A stretch of DNA of 5,536 nucleotides from JAZDPK01 sp043797615 (GCA_043797615.1 JAZDPK010000050.1:1-5536); one strand, 5' to 3'; positions 1 through 5,338 are shown, counted from the stretch's first letter. Notes: generated by a model not told the origin, from the letters alone. Translations and numbers: made by a program.

Positions 1-56
1 CCTGCCTGCTCGCCGTCGCGTAGCCGCTATGGCGGAGCACGGCCGGCATAGGCAGG
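1..56. repeat. GC-rich palindromic hairpin element
   Basis: Positions 1-7 (CCTGCCT) and 50-56 (AGGCAGG) are perfect inverted copies. Inside them, 11-20 pairs with 25-34 (one mismatch, one wobble) around a TAGC loop, and 40-45 is the palindrome CGGCCG. The whole block can form a cruciform or a branched RNA hairpin. From memory, dispersed GC-rich hairpins with CCTGCC/GGCAGG ends are common between genes in Patescibacteria genomes, so this is probably one copy of such a family. It could also act as a transcription terminator or mRNA stabiliser, but no T-run follows. The block may extend left of the window. Confidence 0.6.
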
Positions 57-61
57 TTTGC

Positions 62-2608
62 ATGAAAGTTTATTCGCATTATCTTCAATCCAATATGAAA
101 AAGGTAAAATCAAAAACAAAAAAATCCATAAAACGCGATAAACCCGTTGAACCTCTTACCATCGGCCTGCTTCAGCATGAAATTGACGAAATCATCGGAC
201 GGAATTTGAATCGCACTGACAAAGAACTGGAAAAAAGCGTGATGCTTGAATTAGCCGCACTGCTCCCAAAGAATGAAACCGTTTCCGAGGAGCCAAAACG
301 CAATCATCACCGCATTCTGATTAAAAATATCAGCGACCAATCGCACCACTCGCCCCATCTTTTGGATTTGAGCGGAATGCTCAAAAAGAAAAAAGAAAAA
401 ACAGCGCAAAAAGAAAAAATCCGGGCGTTTTTAAATGAACGCGGCTCAAACAACTCAAACAGAATCATCAATGAAACAAAACAAGAGATCAGTCGCCTGA
501 AAAATATCATCGCCAAGCGGATCATCGAAGTTGAAGAAGGGCTGGAACCGATATTTCACGAAGATAAACAATTCAGAACGCATAAAATCCACCGCCAATT
601 CACCGGAAAGCCGCTTTTTTATCATTTCAACCTGCCTTTGAACTGGCGTCGATCGTTCGTTGTCTACGTTTCTCTCTGCCTACTTGTCATTTTGCCGATC
701 AAAGCCTTCGGATACTACCAAGACGTGCAAAAAACCAAGCAGCAGGCGATTTCTTTCGCAAACGCGGCGTATGAAGACTTGAAAATCGCCGGCAAAGCCG
801 TGGCAGACAACGACTCTTCCGCTGCCAAGAAAAATTTCAATCAAGCGGACAACAATTTCCGCTTGGCAGCGGAAAAATTGGATTCAATCGGCCTTTCCTT
901 GAAAACGATTCTGAAATACCTGCCGACGAATTCGGCGAATCTGGCCGACGCCCAGTATCTCCTCAGCGTCGGGTCGCAGATTTCGGAAATCGGCAAAGCC
1001 CTTGCGCCGGTCTTAAGCTCGTTTTCCGGCGCGGACGGCTTGAAGCTGACCGATCGCATCGCTGTTTTCGAGGACAGCTTGGAAAAGATCGAGCCGAAGC
1101 TCAGCCGCGCGAATGCGGATTTGAACAAGGTGCGTGACAGCGCCGTGCCGGACGACAAGAAGCAACTGTTCCGGCAAATCAAGCAATACGTCGGCCTGCT
1201 GGACAGCGACGTCGGCGAGATGAGAAGCTTTGCCTCGGCCATGCGCCAGATCCTCGGACAAAGCCGCCTTCGCCGATACCTTTTCGCTTTCCAAAACAGC
1301 AACGAAATCCGGCCGACCGGCGGCTTTCTGGGCAGTTTTGCCCTTGTCGACGTTTATCAGGGCGGAATAAAAAAAATGGAGATCCCGGGCGGCGGCACTT
1401 ACGACATGAAAGGCTCGCTGCTCGCCAATGTCGCGTCTCCTTATCCGCTCCAGCTCGTCAACGCGCTTTGGCAGATGCAGGATGCGAACTGGTTTCCGGA
1501 TTTTCCGACAACCGCGCAGAAAATCGAATGGTTCTATTCCAAATCCGGCGGCCCGTCGGTGGACGGCGTGGTGGCGATGAATTCCTCGATAATTCCGAAG
1601 CTTTTGGAAATCACCGGCCCGATTTCCCTGCCAAAATACGGCAAGACGATCACCGCGGATAATTTCAGCGTCGAAATCCAAAAAGCCGTTGAATTCGAAT
1701 ACGACAAGGCAACGAACAAGCCGAAGCAGATCCTGGCCGACCTGGCGCCCGAGCTTTTGAAAAAAATATTCGCAAACGACAATCGGAATTTGATGAAAAT
1801 CATTTTAGCGTTCAAGGAAAGCCTGGACAACAAGGACATTCAGCTTTATTTCAACAATGCCGGACTGGAAGAAAAAATGAGATCATACGGCTGGACCGGC
1901 GAGATCAAAGACACGACCAGGGATTACCTCTCGATCGTGAACGCGAACATCGGCGGCTACAAAACCGATAATTTCATCAGGCAGGACGCCAGCCTGGTTT
2001 CAAGCATTCTGGCGGACGGCTCGATCATCGACACATTGACGATCACCCGCAGCCACAACGGCAAGCCGGACGACATTTTCGGCGGCAAATCGAACATTGA
2101 TTTCCTGCGCGTCTACGTGCCGAGCGGCAGCCGGCTCATTTCCGCCGATGGATTCTCGGAAATCCCGGCCGACCGGTTCGAGCCGGTCGATCCGTCCTGG
2201 AAAGCCGACGAATTTTTACGCGAAGTAGAAGGCGACATTCTGGTCGATCCGCAAAGCAATACGCAGATAAACGGCGAATTCGGCAAAACCGTTTTCGGCA
2301 ACTGGGTGCAAGTCGATCCCGGCGAATCGAAAACCGTCACGCTCGCCTACAAGCTGCCTTTTTCAATCAGAACCAACAGGCAAGGCGGCCTCTCCATCTT
2401 CTCGCGCCAGCCGGCCGAACAGTTCTATTCGCTGTTCCTGCAAAAGCAATCCGGACAGGCGAATGCGCATTACAAAATTTCCATTGCTTCGTCCGGCGAT
2501 CAGCTCCTGTCCCCTCTCTATCCAGCGGACGCGGCCAAGCGCGGCAGCGGCGTTGAATTCTCAACCGATCTGCCTGCTGATCAGCTGCTGGCCGTCACGA
2601 TCAAATAA
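62..2608 (+). CDS. DUF4012 domain membrane-anchored protein
   Basis: Large single-pass membrane protein of the DUF4012 family, whose biochemical function is unknown. Numbered from the ATG at 62 it has 848 residues. Residues 1-196 form a Lys-rich, polar cytoplasmic region. Residues ~199-217 (FVVYVSLCLLVILPIKAFG) are a TM helix after a WRR pair. Residues ~218-290 are Ala/Lys-rich and probably a coiled coil. The family hallmark QNSNEIRPTGGF lies at 411-422, and the conserved core runs to about 560, including VDGVVAMN at 500-507. The C-terminal ~250 residues are beta-strand rich. Length is normal for the family. The frame is open from an ATG at 29, but that codon sits inside the hairpin element and would translate it. 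The ATG at 62 has AGG five bases upstream, and the ATG at 95 (MKKVKSK) is also possible. The first ~600 bases look more AT-rich than the exported part. Ends in TAA. The domain call is firm, the role is not. Confidence 0.93.
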   Translation: MKVYSHYLQSNMKKVKSKTKKSIKRDKPVEPLTIGLLQHEIDEIIGRNLNRTDKELEKSVMLELAALLPKNETVSEEPKRNHHRILIKNISDQSHHSPHLLDLSGMLKKKKEKTAQKEKIRAFLNERGSNNSNRIINETKQEISRLKNIIAKRIIEVEEGLEPIFHEDKQFRTHKIHRQFTGKPLFYHFNLPLNWRRSFVVYVSLCLLVILPIKAFGYYQDVQKTKQQAISFANAAYEDLKIAGKAVADNDSSAAKKNFNQADNNFRLAAEKLDSIGLSLKTILKYLPTNSANLADAQYLLSVGSQISEIGKALAPVLSSFSGADGLKLTDRIAVFEDSLEKIEPKLSRANADLNKVRDSAVPDDKKQLFRQIKQYVGLLDSDVGEMRSFASAMRQILGQSRLRRYLFAFQNSNEIRPTGGFLGSFALVDVYQGGIKKMEIPGGGTYDMKGSLLANVASPYPLQLVNALWQMQDANWFPDFPTTAQKIEWFYSKSGGPSVDGVVAMNSSIIPKLLEITGPISLPKYGKTITADNFSVEIQKAVEFEYDKATNKPKQILADLAPELLKKIFANDNRNLMKIILAFKESLDNKDIQLYFNNAGLEEKMRSYGWTGEIKDTTRDYLSIVNANIGGYKTDNFIRQDASLVSSILADGSIIDTLTITRSHNGKPDDIFGGKSNIDFLRVYVPSGSRLISADGFSEIPADRFEPVDPSWKADEFLREVEGDILVDPQSNTQINGEFGKTVFGNWVQVDPGESKTVTLAYKLPFSIRTNRQGGLSIFSRQPAEQFYSLFLQKQSGQANAHYKISIASSGDQLLSPLYPADAAKRGSGVEFSTDLPADQLLAVTIK

Positions 2609-2627
2609 ACCTTTGCTCAAACTAACT

Positions 2628-2721
2628 TAATTATTCTAAACAATACCCAAAATCTTAAATTGAAAAAATAAGCTAATTCGGTTATTGGGCATTAGTGATT
2701 GGAATTTATTTAGAATAATTA
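2628..2721. repeat. 13-bp inverted repeat flanking AT-rich spacer
   Basis: TAATTATTCTAAA at 2628-2640 is the exact reverse complement of TTTAGAATAATTA at 2709-2721. The right arm is the first copy of the 9-bp repeat array upstream of the next gene. Within the spacer, 2642-2650 can pair with 2685-2693 with one mismatch (CCCAA with TTGGG), extending the fold. It follows the DUF4012 stop by 19 bases. It might be a weak structural terminator or processing signal, but there is no GC-rich stem with a T-tail, so the two surface genes may still be co-transcribed. Confidence 0.55.
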
Positions 2722-2782
2722 GAATAATTAGAGTAATTAGAATAATTAGAATAATTAGAATAATTAGAATAATTAGGTTAAT
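2711..2782 (+). repeat. Tandem array, 8 x 9-bp TAGAATAAT
   Basis: Eight head-to-tail 9-bp units fill these 72 bases. Units 1, 2, 4, 5, 6 and 7 are exactly TAGAATAAT, unit 3 is TAGAGTAAT and unit 8 is TAGGTTAAT. The array ends 5 bases before the ATG at 2788. In the frame of that ATG every intact unit contains a TAA stop, so the gene cannot start further upstream. The changed last unit supplies AGGT (2775-2778), the nearest thing to a Shine-Dalgarno sequence, nine bases from the ATG. Such an array can change copy number by slippage. Because 9 is a multiple of 3 and it is untranslated, any effect would be on spacing or promoter strength. Confidence 0.9.
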
Positions 2783-2787
2783 TTTTT

Positions 2788-4260
2788 ATGCCCATTCATT
2801 TTCAAAAGCACAGCATAAAAGACGACAATACTAATCCCATGCAGGAATTGGCCGACATTTACCAGGAAGCCGAGCGCGACATCCGCCCGGCGCGGGCCAA
2901 GAAAGACGGCGACGATGAAATGCATTTCAAGAATCTGATCGACGACGCCCGCCGGATCAGGCGACGGAAAATCCTGTTCGCCGCCGCTCTCCTGCTTGCC
3001 GCTTTTGCCGGAGCCAGCGCCGCCGGCTTTTTTTATTTCGGCGCCAGCCGCAGCTTCGCCTATGAAAATCTGAAGCTGGAGGTCAGCGGGCCGGACAAGG
3101 TGAAAATCAACGAATCGTTCGCCTACACAATAAGCTACCAGAATCTCGGCGTTGATCTGCTGAACAGCCGGCTCGCTGTCCGCTTCCCGGAAAAATTCTC
3201 CTTCGAGTCAAGCGATCCGGCTTCAACCAGCCGAAACACTTGGCCGCTCGGCGACCTCACGACTTACGCGGCCGGCAAAGTCAAAATCTTCGGCCATATC
3301 GTCGACAATCTGGAAAACGAACAGAAGCTGACCGCCACGCTCGCCTTCCAGCCGGCGAATTTCAATTCTGATTTTTCCAAAGACGCGGCCTTTTCAATCG
3401 CCCTCGAAGCGCCGGACATGAAGCTGTCTGCCGATTTTCCGCCGAATGTCACGCCCGGCCAGAGATTTTCCGCAAAATTCGCTTTTCAAAACAACGATAA
3501 TGTCGATTTCAGCAATCTAAAAGCCGTCATCACTTATCCAACGGATTTCACGTATCAGAGCGCCATTCCGGCGCCGGCTGAAAACAACAATTTTTGGATC
3601 GTACCGGCGGTCAAAGCCGATGCGAAAAGCGACGCCATCAGCTTTTTCGGCAGCTTTCCGGCCGATCTGAATTTTGCCAATGGCAGCGATCGAGATCGTG
3701 AATTCGGCGTGCAGCTTCTCCTGTCGAATGGCGGAAGCGAATATTTCCCGATCAAAGAAGACAAATTTACGATAAAAATCCTGGATCAGGCAGTCACCAA
3801 TGCCTTGACAATCAACGGCCAAAACGCGGACATACGCGCCGGGTTCGGCGATACCCTGACTTTCGCTGTTTCCACCAGGAATAACAGCAAAGATGCATAC
3901 AGCAACGCTTCCGTCAAAGCGATTTTCGTTTCCAACAATTCGCTCGCGCTCCTGGACTGGTCGAAAATCGCCGACGACCAGGGCGGCAGGATAACGAGCA
4001 CGCCGGACGGCAAGGAAATCGTCTGGACGAAGGCGCAGATTCCGAGCCTGGCCAAATTCAAGCCAGGCGACGCGGTCGCGGTCAAATTTTCCATTCCAAT
4101 CAAATCAGGATCAAAAGCCGCGGCGCTGAATCAGGATTTATTGCCGTCGGCCGGGCTGAATTTGAGCGCGCAAACCATTCTGCCGAATGTTACTCAGCCG
4201 ATCCAAAGCAGCGGCATTCATTTGACTTTAACGGTTCCGCCCGCCGCGCCGAAAAAATAA
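2788..4260 (+). CDS. Membrane-anchored protein with three DUF11-like repeats
   Basis: A 490-residue type II membrane protein, probably displayed outside the membrane. Residues 1-61 are charged and cytoplasmic, ending in RRIRRRK. Residues 62-84 are an Ala/Leu/Phe-rich TM helix. Three beta-sandwich-like repeats follow at ~95-205, ~211-325 and ~340-470. Each opens with a short strand, then a turn with Gly or Lys, then an F-x-Y/F/V strand before an asparagine, as in NESFAYTISYQN, GQRFSAKFAFQN and GDTLTFAVSTRN. They continue with a strand ending in FPEKF or YPTDF. This is the pattern of DUF11/CARDB-type Ig-like repeats (assignment from memory). No catalytic motif is seen. The C-terminus is PPAAPKK with no sorting signal. 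It follows the DUF4012 gene by 179 bp in the same direction and may share its transcript. Only a weak SD (AGGT at 2775) is present. The next ATG (2839) has none, so 2788 is preferred. Likely an adhesion, envelope-scaffold or partner subunit. Confidence 0.85.
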   Translation: MPIHFQKHSIKDDNTNPMQELADIYQEAERDIRPARAKKDGDDEMHFKNLIDDARRIRRRKILFAAALLLAAFAGASAAGFFYFGASRSFAYENLKLEVSGPDKVKINESFAYTISYQNLGVDLLNSRLAVRFPEKFSFESSDPASTSRNTWPLGDLTTYAAGKVKIFGHIVDNLENEQKLTATLAFQPANFNSDFSKDAAFSIALEAPDMKLSADFPPNVTPGQRFSAKFAFQNNDNVDFSNLKAVITYPTDFTYQSAIPAPAENNNFWIVPAVKADAKSDAISFFGSFPADLNFANGSDRDREFGVQLLLSNGGSEYFPIKEDKFTIKILDQAVTNALTINGQNADIRAGFGDTLTFAVSTRNNSKDAYSNASVKAIFVSNNSLALLDWSKIADDQGGRITSTPDGKEIVWTKAQIPSLAKFKPGDAVAVKFSIPIKSGSKAAALNQDLLPSAGLNLSAQTILPNVTQPIQSSGIHLTLTVPPAAPKK

Positions 4261-4281
4261 TCGTCATAAAATTTTAAACTT

Positions 4282-4312
4282 AAAAAGCGACTATCGTTGA
4301 TAGCCGCTTTTT
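4282..4312. terminator. Bidirectional rho-independent terminator
   Basis: A 14-bp stem with one mismatch (4282-4295 with 4299-4312, loop GTT) has A5 on its left flank and T5 on its right. It reads as an intrinsic terminator on both strands. It closes the surface-protein gene ending at 4260 and the minus-strand gene whose stop is at 4319-4321, which are convergent. Confidence 0.9.
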
Positions 4313-4318
4313 GAGTGA

Positions 4319-4600
4319 TTATTTTCCAGGACGAAAATCGGTGTAGATCAATACAGTGTCCTTATTTTTTGCCAAAAACGCAATAACTAATTCCGATTTA
4401 ACGCCTAATCTAACAAATACAAGGTCATACTCATAATTACGGTATTTCACCTTTGTCTTCTTTATGATTACACCGTGTTGGATTTTTGCGACAACATATA
4501 CTTTTACCACTTCATGATGGCGTTTCAATTGATAATATCTTTTCCTACCTAGATAATGAATCTGCTTTACCTTAAAAGTTTGCTCAGATTCTATGCTCAT
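4319..4600 (-). CDS. AT-rich 93-residue protein, function unknown
   Basis: I do not recognise this protein with confidence. It has no signal peptide or TM segment and is rich in Lys, Tyr and Val with alternating hydrophobic residues, which suggests a mostly beta fold. The N-terminal half is basic (GRKRYYQLKRHH, residues 18-29). The C-terminal half has LVFVRLG (60-66), LVIAFLA (71-77) and VLIYTD (83-88). The last part loosely recalls the beta strands of some IS4-like DDE transposases (VFVRN...LLSTD), but the catalytic residues and flanking domains are absent, so this is only a hint. The start is secure: ATG with AGGAGGTG upstream (AGGAGG at 4607-4612, six bases away). GC by hand count is about 34 percent, against roughly half in the surface genes, pointing to a different origin. 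It is the last gene of the minus-strand unit and ends at the 4282-4312 terminator. Confidence 0.8.
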   Translation of the reverse strand: MSIESEQTFKVKQIHYLGRKRYYQLKRHHEVVKVYVVAKIQHGVIIKKTKVKYRNYEYDLVFVRLGVKSELVIAFLAKNKDTVLIYTDFRPGK

Positions 4601-4604
4601 TACT

Positions 4605-4612
4605 CACCTCCT
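4605..4612 (-). promoter_or_regulatory. Strong ribosome binding site for the 93-residue gene
   Basis: The minus strand reads AGGAGGTG here, a full match to the 16S rRNA 3' end, with the AGGAGG core six bases from the ATG at 4600. It fixes the start of the 93-residue gene. The two large surface genes have no comparable site. Confidence 0.85.
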
Positions 4613-4636
4613 CGATTATATTGTTAAACAACATTC

Positions 4637-4674
4637 CAATCCGAATTAACAAATAATTTTATTTACTCGGATTG
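4637..4674 (-). promoter_or_regulatory. Leader stem-loop B, 8-bp perfect stem
   Basis: CAATCCGA (4637-4644) pairs exactly with TCGGATTG (4667-4674) around a 22-base AT-rich loop. It lies 37 bases upstream of the 93-residue gene's start and directly abuts the stem-loop at 4675-4696. In the minus-strand transcript the two hairpins are consecutive, and they cover the end of the possible 33-residue peptide. A role in control of the downstream gene is an inference from position alone. Confidence 0.45.
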
Positions 4675-4747
4675 AAGGGAATCTGCTGATTCCCTTTTTG
4701 AATTGATTGAACATAGAAAAAATTCCTTTCGTGTTGCGGGCGAACAA
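4646..4747 (-). CDS. Possible 33-residue peptide, TTG start
   Basis: A short frame begins at TTG (4745-4747), six bases after a perfect AGGAGG (4754-4759 on the minus strand). It ends in TAA at 4646-4648. The peptide starts MFARNTKGIFSM, continues with a basic stretch (FNQFKKGISRF) and ends VNKIIC. An internal ATG at 4712-4714 in the same frame would give a 22-residue form, with AAAGGA as a weaker ribosome site. It lies between the 50- and 93-residue genes on the same strand, so it could be a leader peptide or a small third gene. I recognise no family. Length and the rare start codon make it uncertain. Confidence 0.4.
   Translation of the reverse strand: MFARNTKGIFSMFNQFKKGISRFPSIRVNKIIC
4675..4699 (+). 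terminator. Perfect 9-bp hairpin with + strand T-tail
   Basis: AAGGGAATC (4675-4683) and GATTCCCTT (4688-4696) form a perfect stem with a TGCT loop, and the + strand continues in T5 (4695-4699). By shape it is an intrinsic terminator for + strand transcription, yet no + strand gene precedes it after the terminator at 4282. On the minus strand it lacks a following T-run and falls inside the possible 33-residue frame. It may stop antisense transcription or be a leader structure of the 93-residue gene. Confidence 0.5.
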
Positions 4748-4755
4748 TGTTCGCC
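4739..4755. promoter_or_regulatory. 17-bp palindrome over RBS and TTG start
   Basis: GGCGAACAATGTTCGCC is a perfect palindrome apart from its central base (4747). On the minus-strand mRNA it can fold as a 7-bp stem with a three-base loop. That fold takes up the last GG of the AGGAGG site and part of the TTG start of the 33-residue frame. It could be a translation-masking hairpin or a dimeric-repressor site. The GAAC/GTTC half-sites resemble a Gram-positive LexA box, but the spacer is three bases, not four. Confidence 0.5.
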
Positions 4756-4774
4756 TCCTACGTCACATGCGTGA

Positions 4775-4927
4775 TTACTCGCGCGGAATTTTTTTGCCGT
4801 CTCGGCGCCGGTATCCGCGCTTGCCTTTTGGCGAGGAATGAACTCTGCCCTTGGGCATGCCGCGGAATGCATTGCGCGACACGGCTTTTACGAACTTTAC
4901 CCGATCAAACTTCTTCGGCTTTTTCAT
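4775..4927 (-). CDS. 50-residue highly basic small protein
   Basis: This short gene is overlapped by longer spurious frames on both strands. Support for it is strong: an ATG at 4927 six bases after GGAGG, a perfect sigma70 promoter about 38 bases upstream, and a clean frame to TAA. The protein has 20 Lys/Arg and only 3 acidic residues in 50. It opens MKKPKKFDRVKFVKAVSRN. The second half is FRGMPKGRV followed by SSPKGKRGYRRRDGKK (31-46). There is no TM segment, and it probably binds RNA or the ribosome. The KGKxxYxR pattern at 34-41 resembles the KGKGSYxRK tail of ArfA-type ribosome-rescue factors, but the N-terminal half does not match ArfA as I remember it. A small ribosome-associated protein is equally possible. 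GC is near 57 percent by sampled count, higher than the flanking DNA. It is the first gene of the minus-strand unit. Confidence 0.75.
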   Translation of the reverse strand: MKKPKKFDRVKFVKAVSRNAFRGMPKGRVHSSPKGKRGYRRRDGKKIPRE

Positions 4928-4933
4928 GATTTA

Positions 4934-4938
4934 CCTCC
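4934..4938 (-). promoter_or_regulatory. Ribosome binding site for the 50-residue gene
   Basis: The minus strand reads GGAGG six bases before the ATG at 4927. Together with the promoter just upstream it identifies this start and the coding strand, which is otherwise hidden by longer antisense frames. Confidence 0.8.
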
Positions 4939-4964
4939 ATTTAACCGAATTAACTGGACTAATC

Positions 4965-4993
4965 ATTATAGCTCAATTTATTAATTCTGTCAA
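4965..4993 (-). promoter_or_regulatory. Perfect consensus sigma70 promoter (minus strand)
   Basis: On the minus strand TTGACA (4988-4993) is followed by exactly 17 bases and TATAAT (4965-4970). All twelve positions match the consensus. Transcription should start near 4958, giving a leader of about 30 bases before the 50-residue gene. No other convincing promoter is seen for the downstream 93-residue gene. Confidence 0.9.
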
Positions 4994-5027
4994 TAACAGT
5001 GGAAATCTAATCGGATTTTCATTTATA

Positions 5028-5040
5028 ATTTACAGTAAAT
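5028..5040. promoter_or_regulatory. 13-bp palindrome between divergent promoters
   Basis: ATTTACAGTAAAT is palindromic apart from its central base. It lies between the two divergent promoters, about 34 bases from the minus -35 box and 42 bases from the plus -35 box. It is a candidate operator for a dimeric regulator, but AT-rich DNA produces such palindromes by chance, so confidence is low. Nothing coding is seen between 4994 and 5082. Confidence 0.3.
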
Positions 5041-5082
5041 ATAATTTGTTGGCACAAACTGACACCATTCCGCCCGCCGCTA

Positions 5083-5111
5083 TTGACAAACTATTGATCT
5101 TCTGATATAAT
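5083..5111 (+). promoter_or_regulatory. Perfect consensus sigma70 promoter (plus strand)
   Basis: TTGACA (5083-5088), a 17-base spacer and TATAAT (5106-5111) match the consensus at every position. The start should be near 5118, leaving a leader of about 38 bases before the ATG at 5156. It points away from the minus-strand promoter at 4965-4993, with 89 bases between the two -35 boxes. Confidence 0.92.
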
Positions 5112-5142
5112 GTTCTGTTCAACATCAACACCACCCTGTCTG

Positions 5143-5150
5143 AAAGGAGG
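5143..5150 (+). promoter_or_regulatory. Ribosome binding site for the 51-residue gene
   Basis: AAAGGAGG lies five bases before the ATG at 5156. This strong site, placed after the consensus promoter, selects this frame over a longer overlapping frame (5110-5358) whose own start at 5110 overlaps the -10 box. Confidence 0.88.
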
Positions 5151-5155
5151 AAGTC

Positions 5156-5311
5156 ATGTTAAGACAGATTATGATGAGACGAATAATGATGCAAATGGTG
5201 GTCAAGTATTATCTCATGCAGTACGTTTTAACACAGATGAACGGCGGAAACGGCGGATTGGCAATAACCCCGGACGAAGAAAAAGCCATCGAATTGGCTT
5301 TCTGGCTATAA
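5156..5311 (+). CDS. 51-residue Met-rich small protein, unknown
   Basis: A short gene I do not recognise. Promoter, ribosome site and terminator are all strong, so it is very likely expressed, perhaps at a high level. The first 28 residues hold eight Met together with Arg, Gln, Val and Tyr (MLRQIMMRRIMMQMVVKYYL). That gives a basic amphipathic or membrane-seeking helix rather than a clear TM segment. A Gly/Asn hinge (NGGNGG, 29-34) follows, then an acidic helix with PDEEKAIELAFWL at the end (39-51). There is no Cys or His metal motif. Stop is TAA at 5309-5311. It is transcribed divergently from the 50-residue gene and ends just before the terminator at 5339. It could be a small membrane-associated regulator, a toxin-like peptide or a small structural protein. 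No function can be assigned. Confidence 0.8.
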   Translation: MLRQIMMRRIMMQMVVKYYLMQYVLTQMNGGNGGLAITPDEEKAIELAFWL

Positions 5312-5338
5312 ATTCATCGAACTTTTTTGAAAAAAAAT

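Noticed and set aside
1013..1681. 222-codon minus frame inside the DUF4012 gene
   Set aside because: It lies opposite the conserved DUF4012 core, has no recognisable domain and is explained by the GC-rich codons of the real gene.
2711..2782. CRISPR array
   Set aside because: The units are 9 bp and directly adjacent with no unique spacers, and there are no cas genes nearby.
4615..4620. TATAAT on the minus strand just before the 93-residue gene
   Set aside because: Transcription from it would begin inside the Shine-Dalgarno sequence, and no -35-like hexamer lies about 17 bases upstream. It is more likely chance in AT-rich DNA, although a leaderless-type start cannot be excluded.
4739..4755. 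LexA (SOS) box at the GAAC/GTTC palindrome
   Set aside because: The Gram-positive LexA consensus has four bases between GAAC and GTTC; here there are three. Its position inside the transcribed unit also does not fit a promoter operator.
4646..4927. Toxin-antitoxin operon (50- and 93-residue genes)
   Set aside because: Two small adjacent genes fit the layout, but no RelE, BrnT, HigB, MazF or antitoxin motif is visible, the genes are 174 bases apart, and the first protein is very basic, unlike a typical antitoxin.
4747..4929. 60-codon + frame, and the 69-codon minus frame at 4663-4872
   Set aside because: Both shadow the 50-residue minus-strand gene, which has a promoter, a ribosome site and a coherent basic protein. 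The + frame is rich in Cys and Arg in an unnatural way and has no ribosome site.
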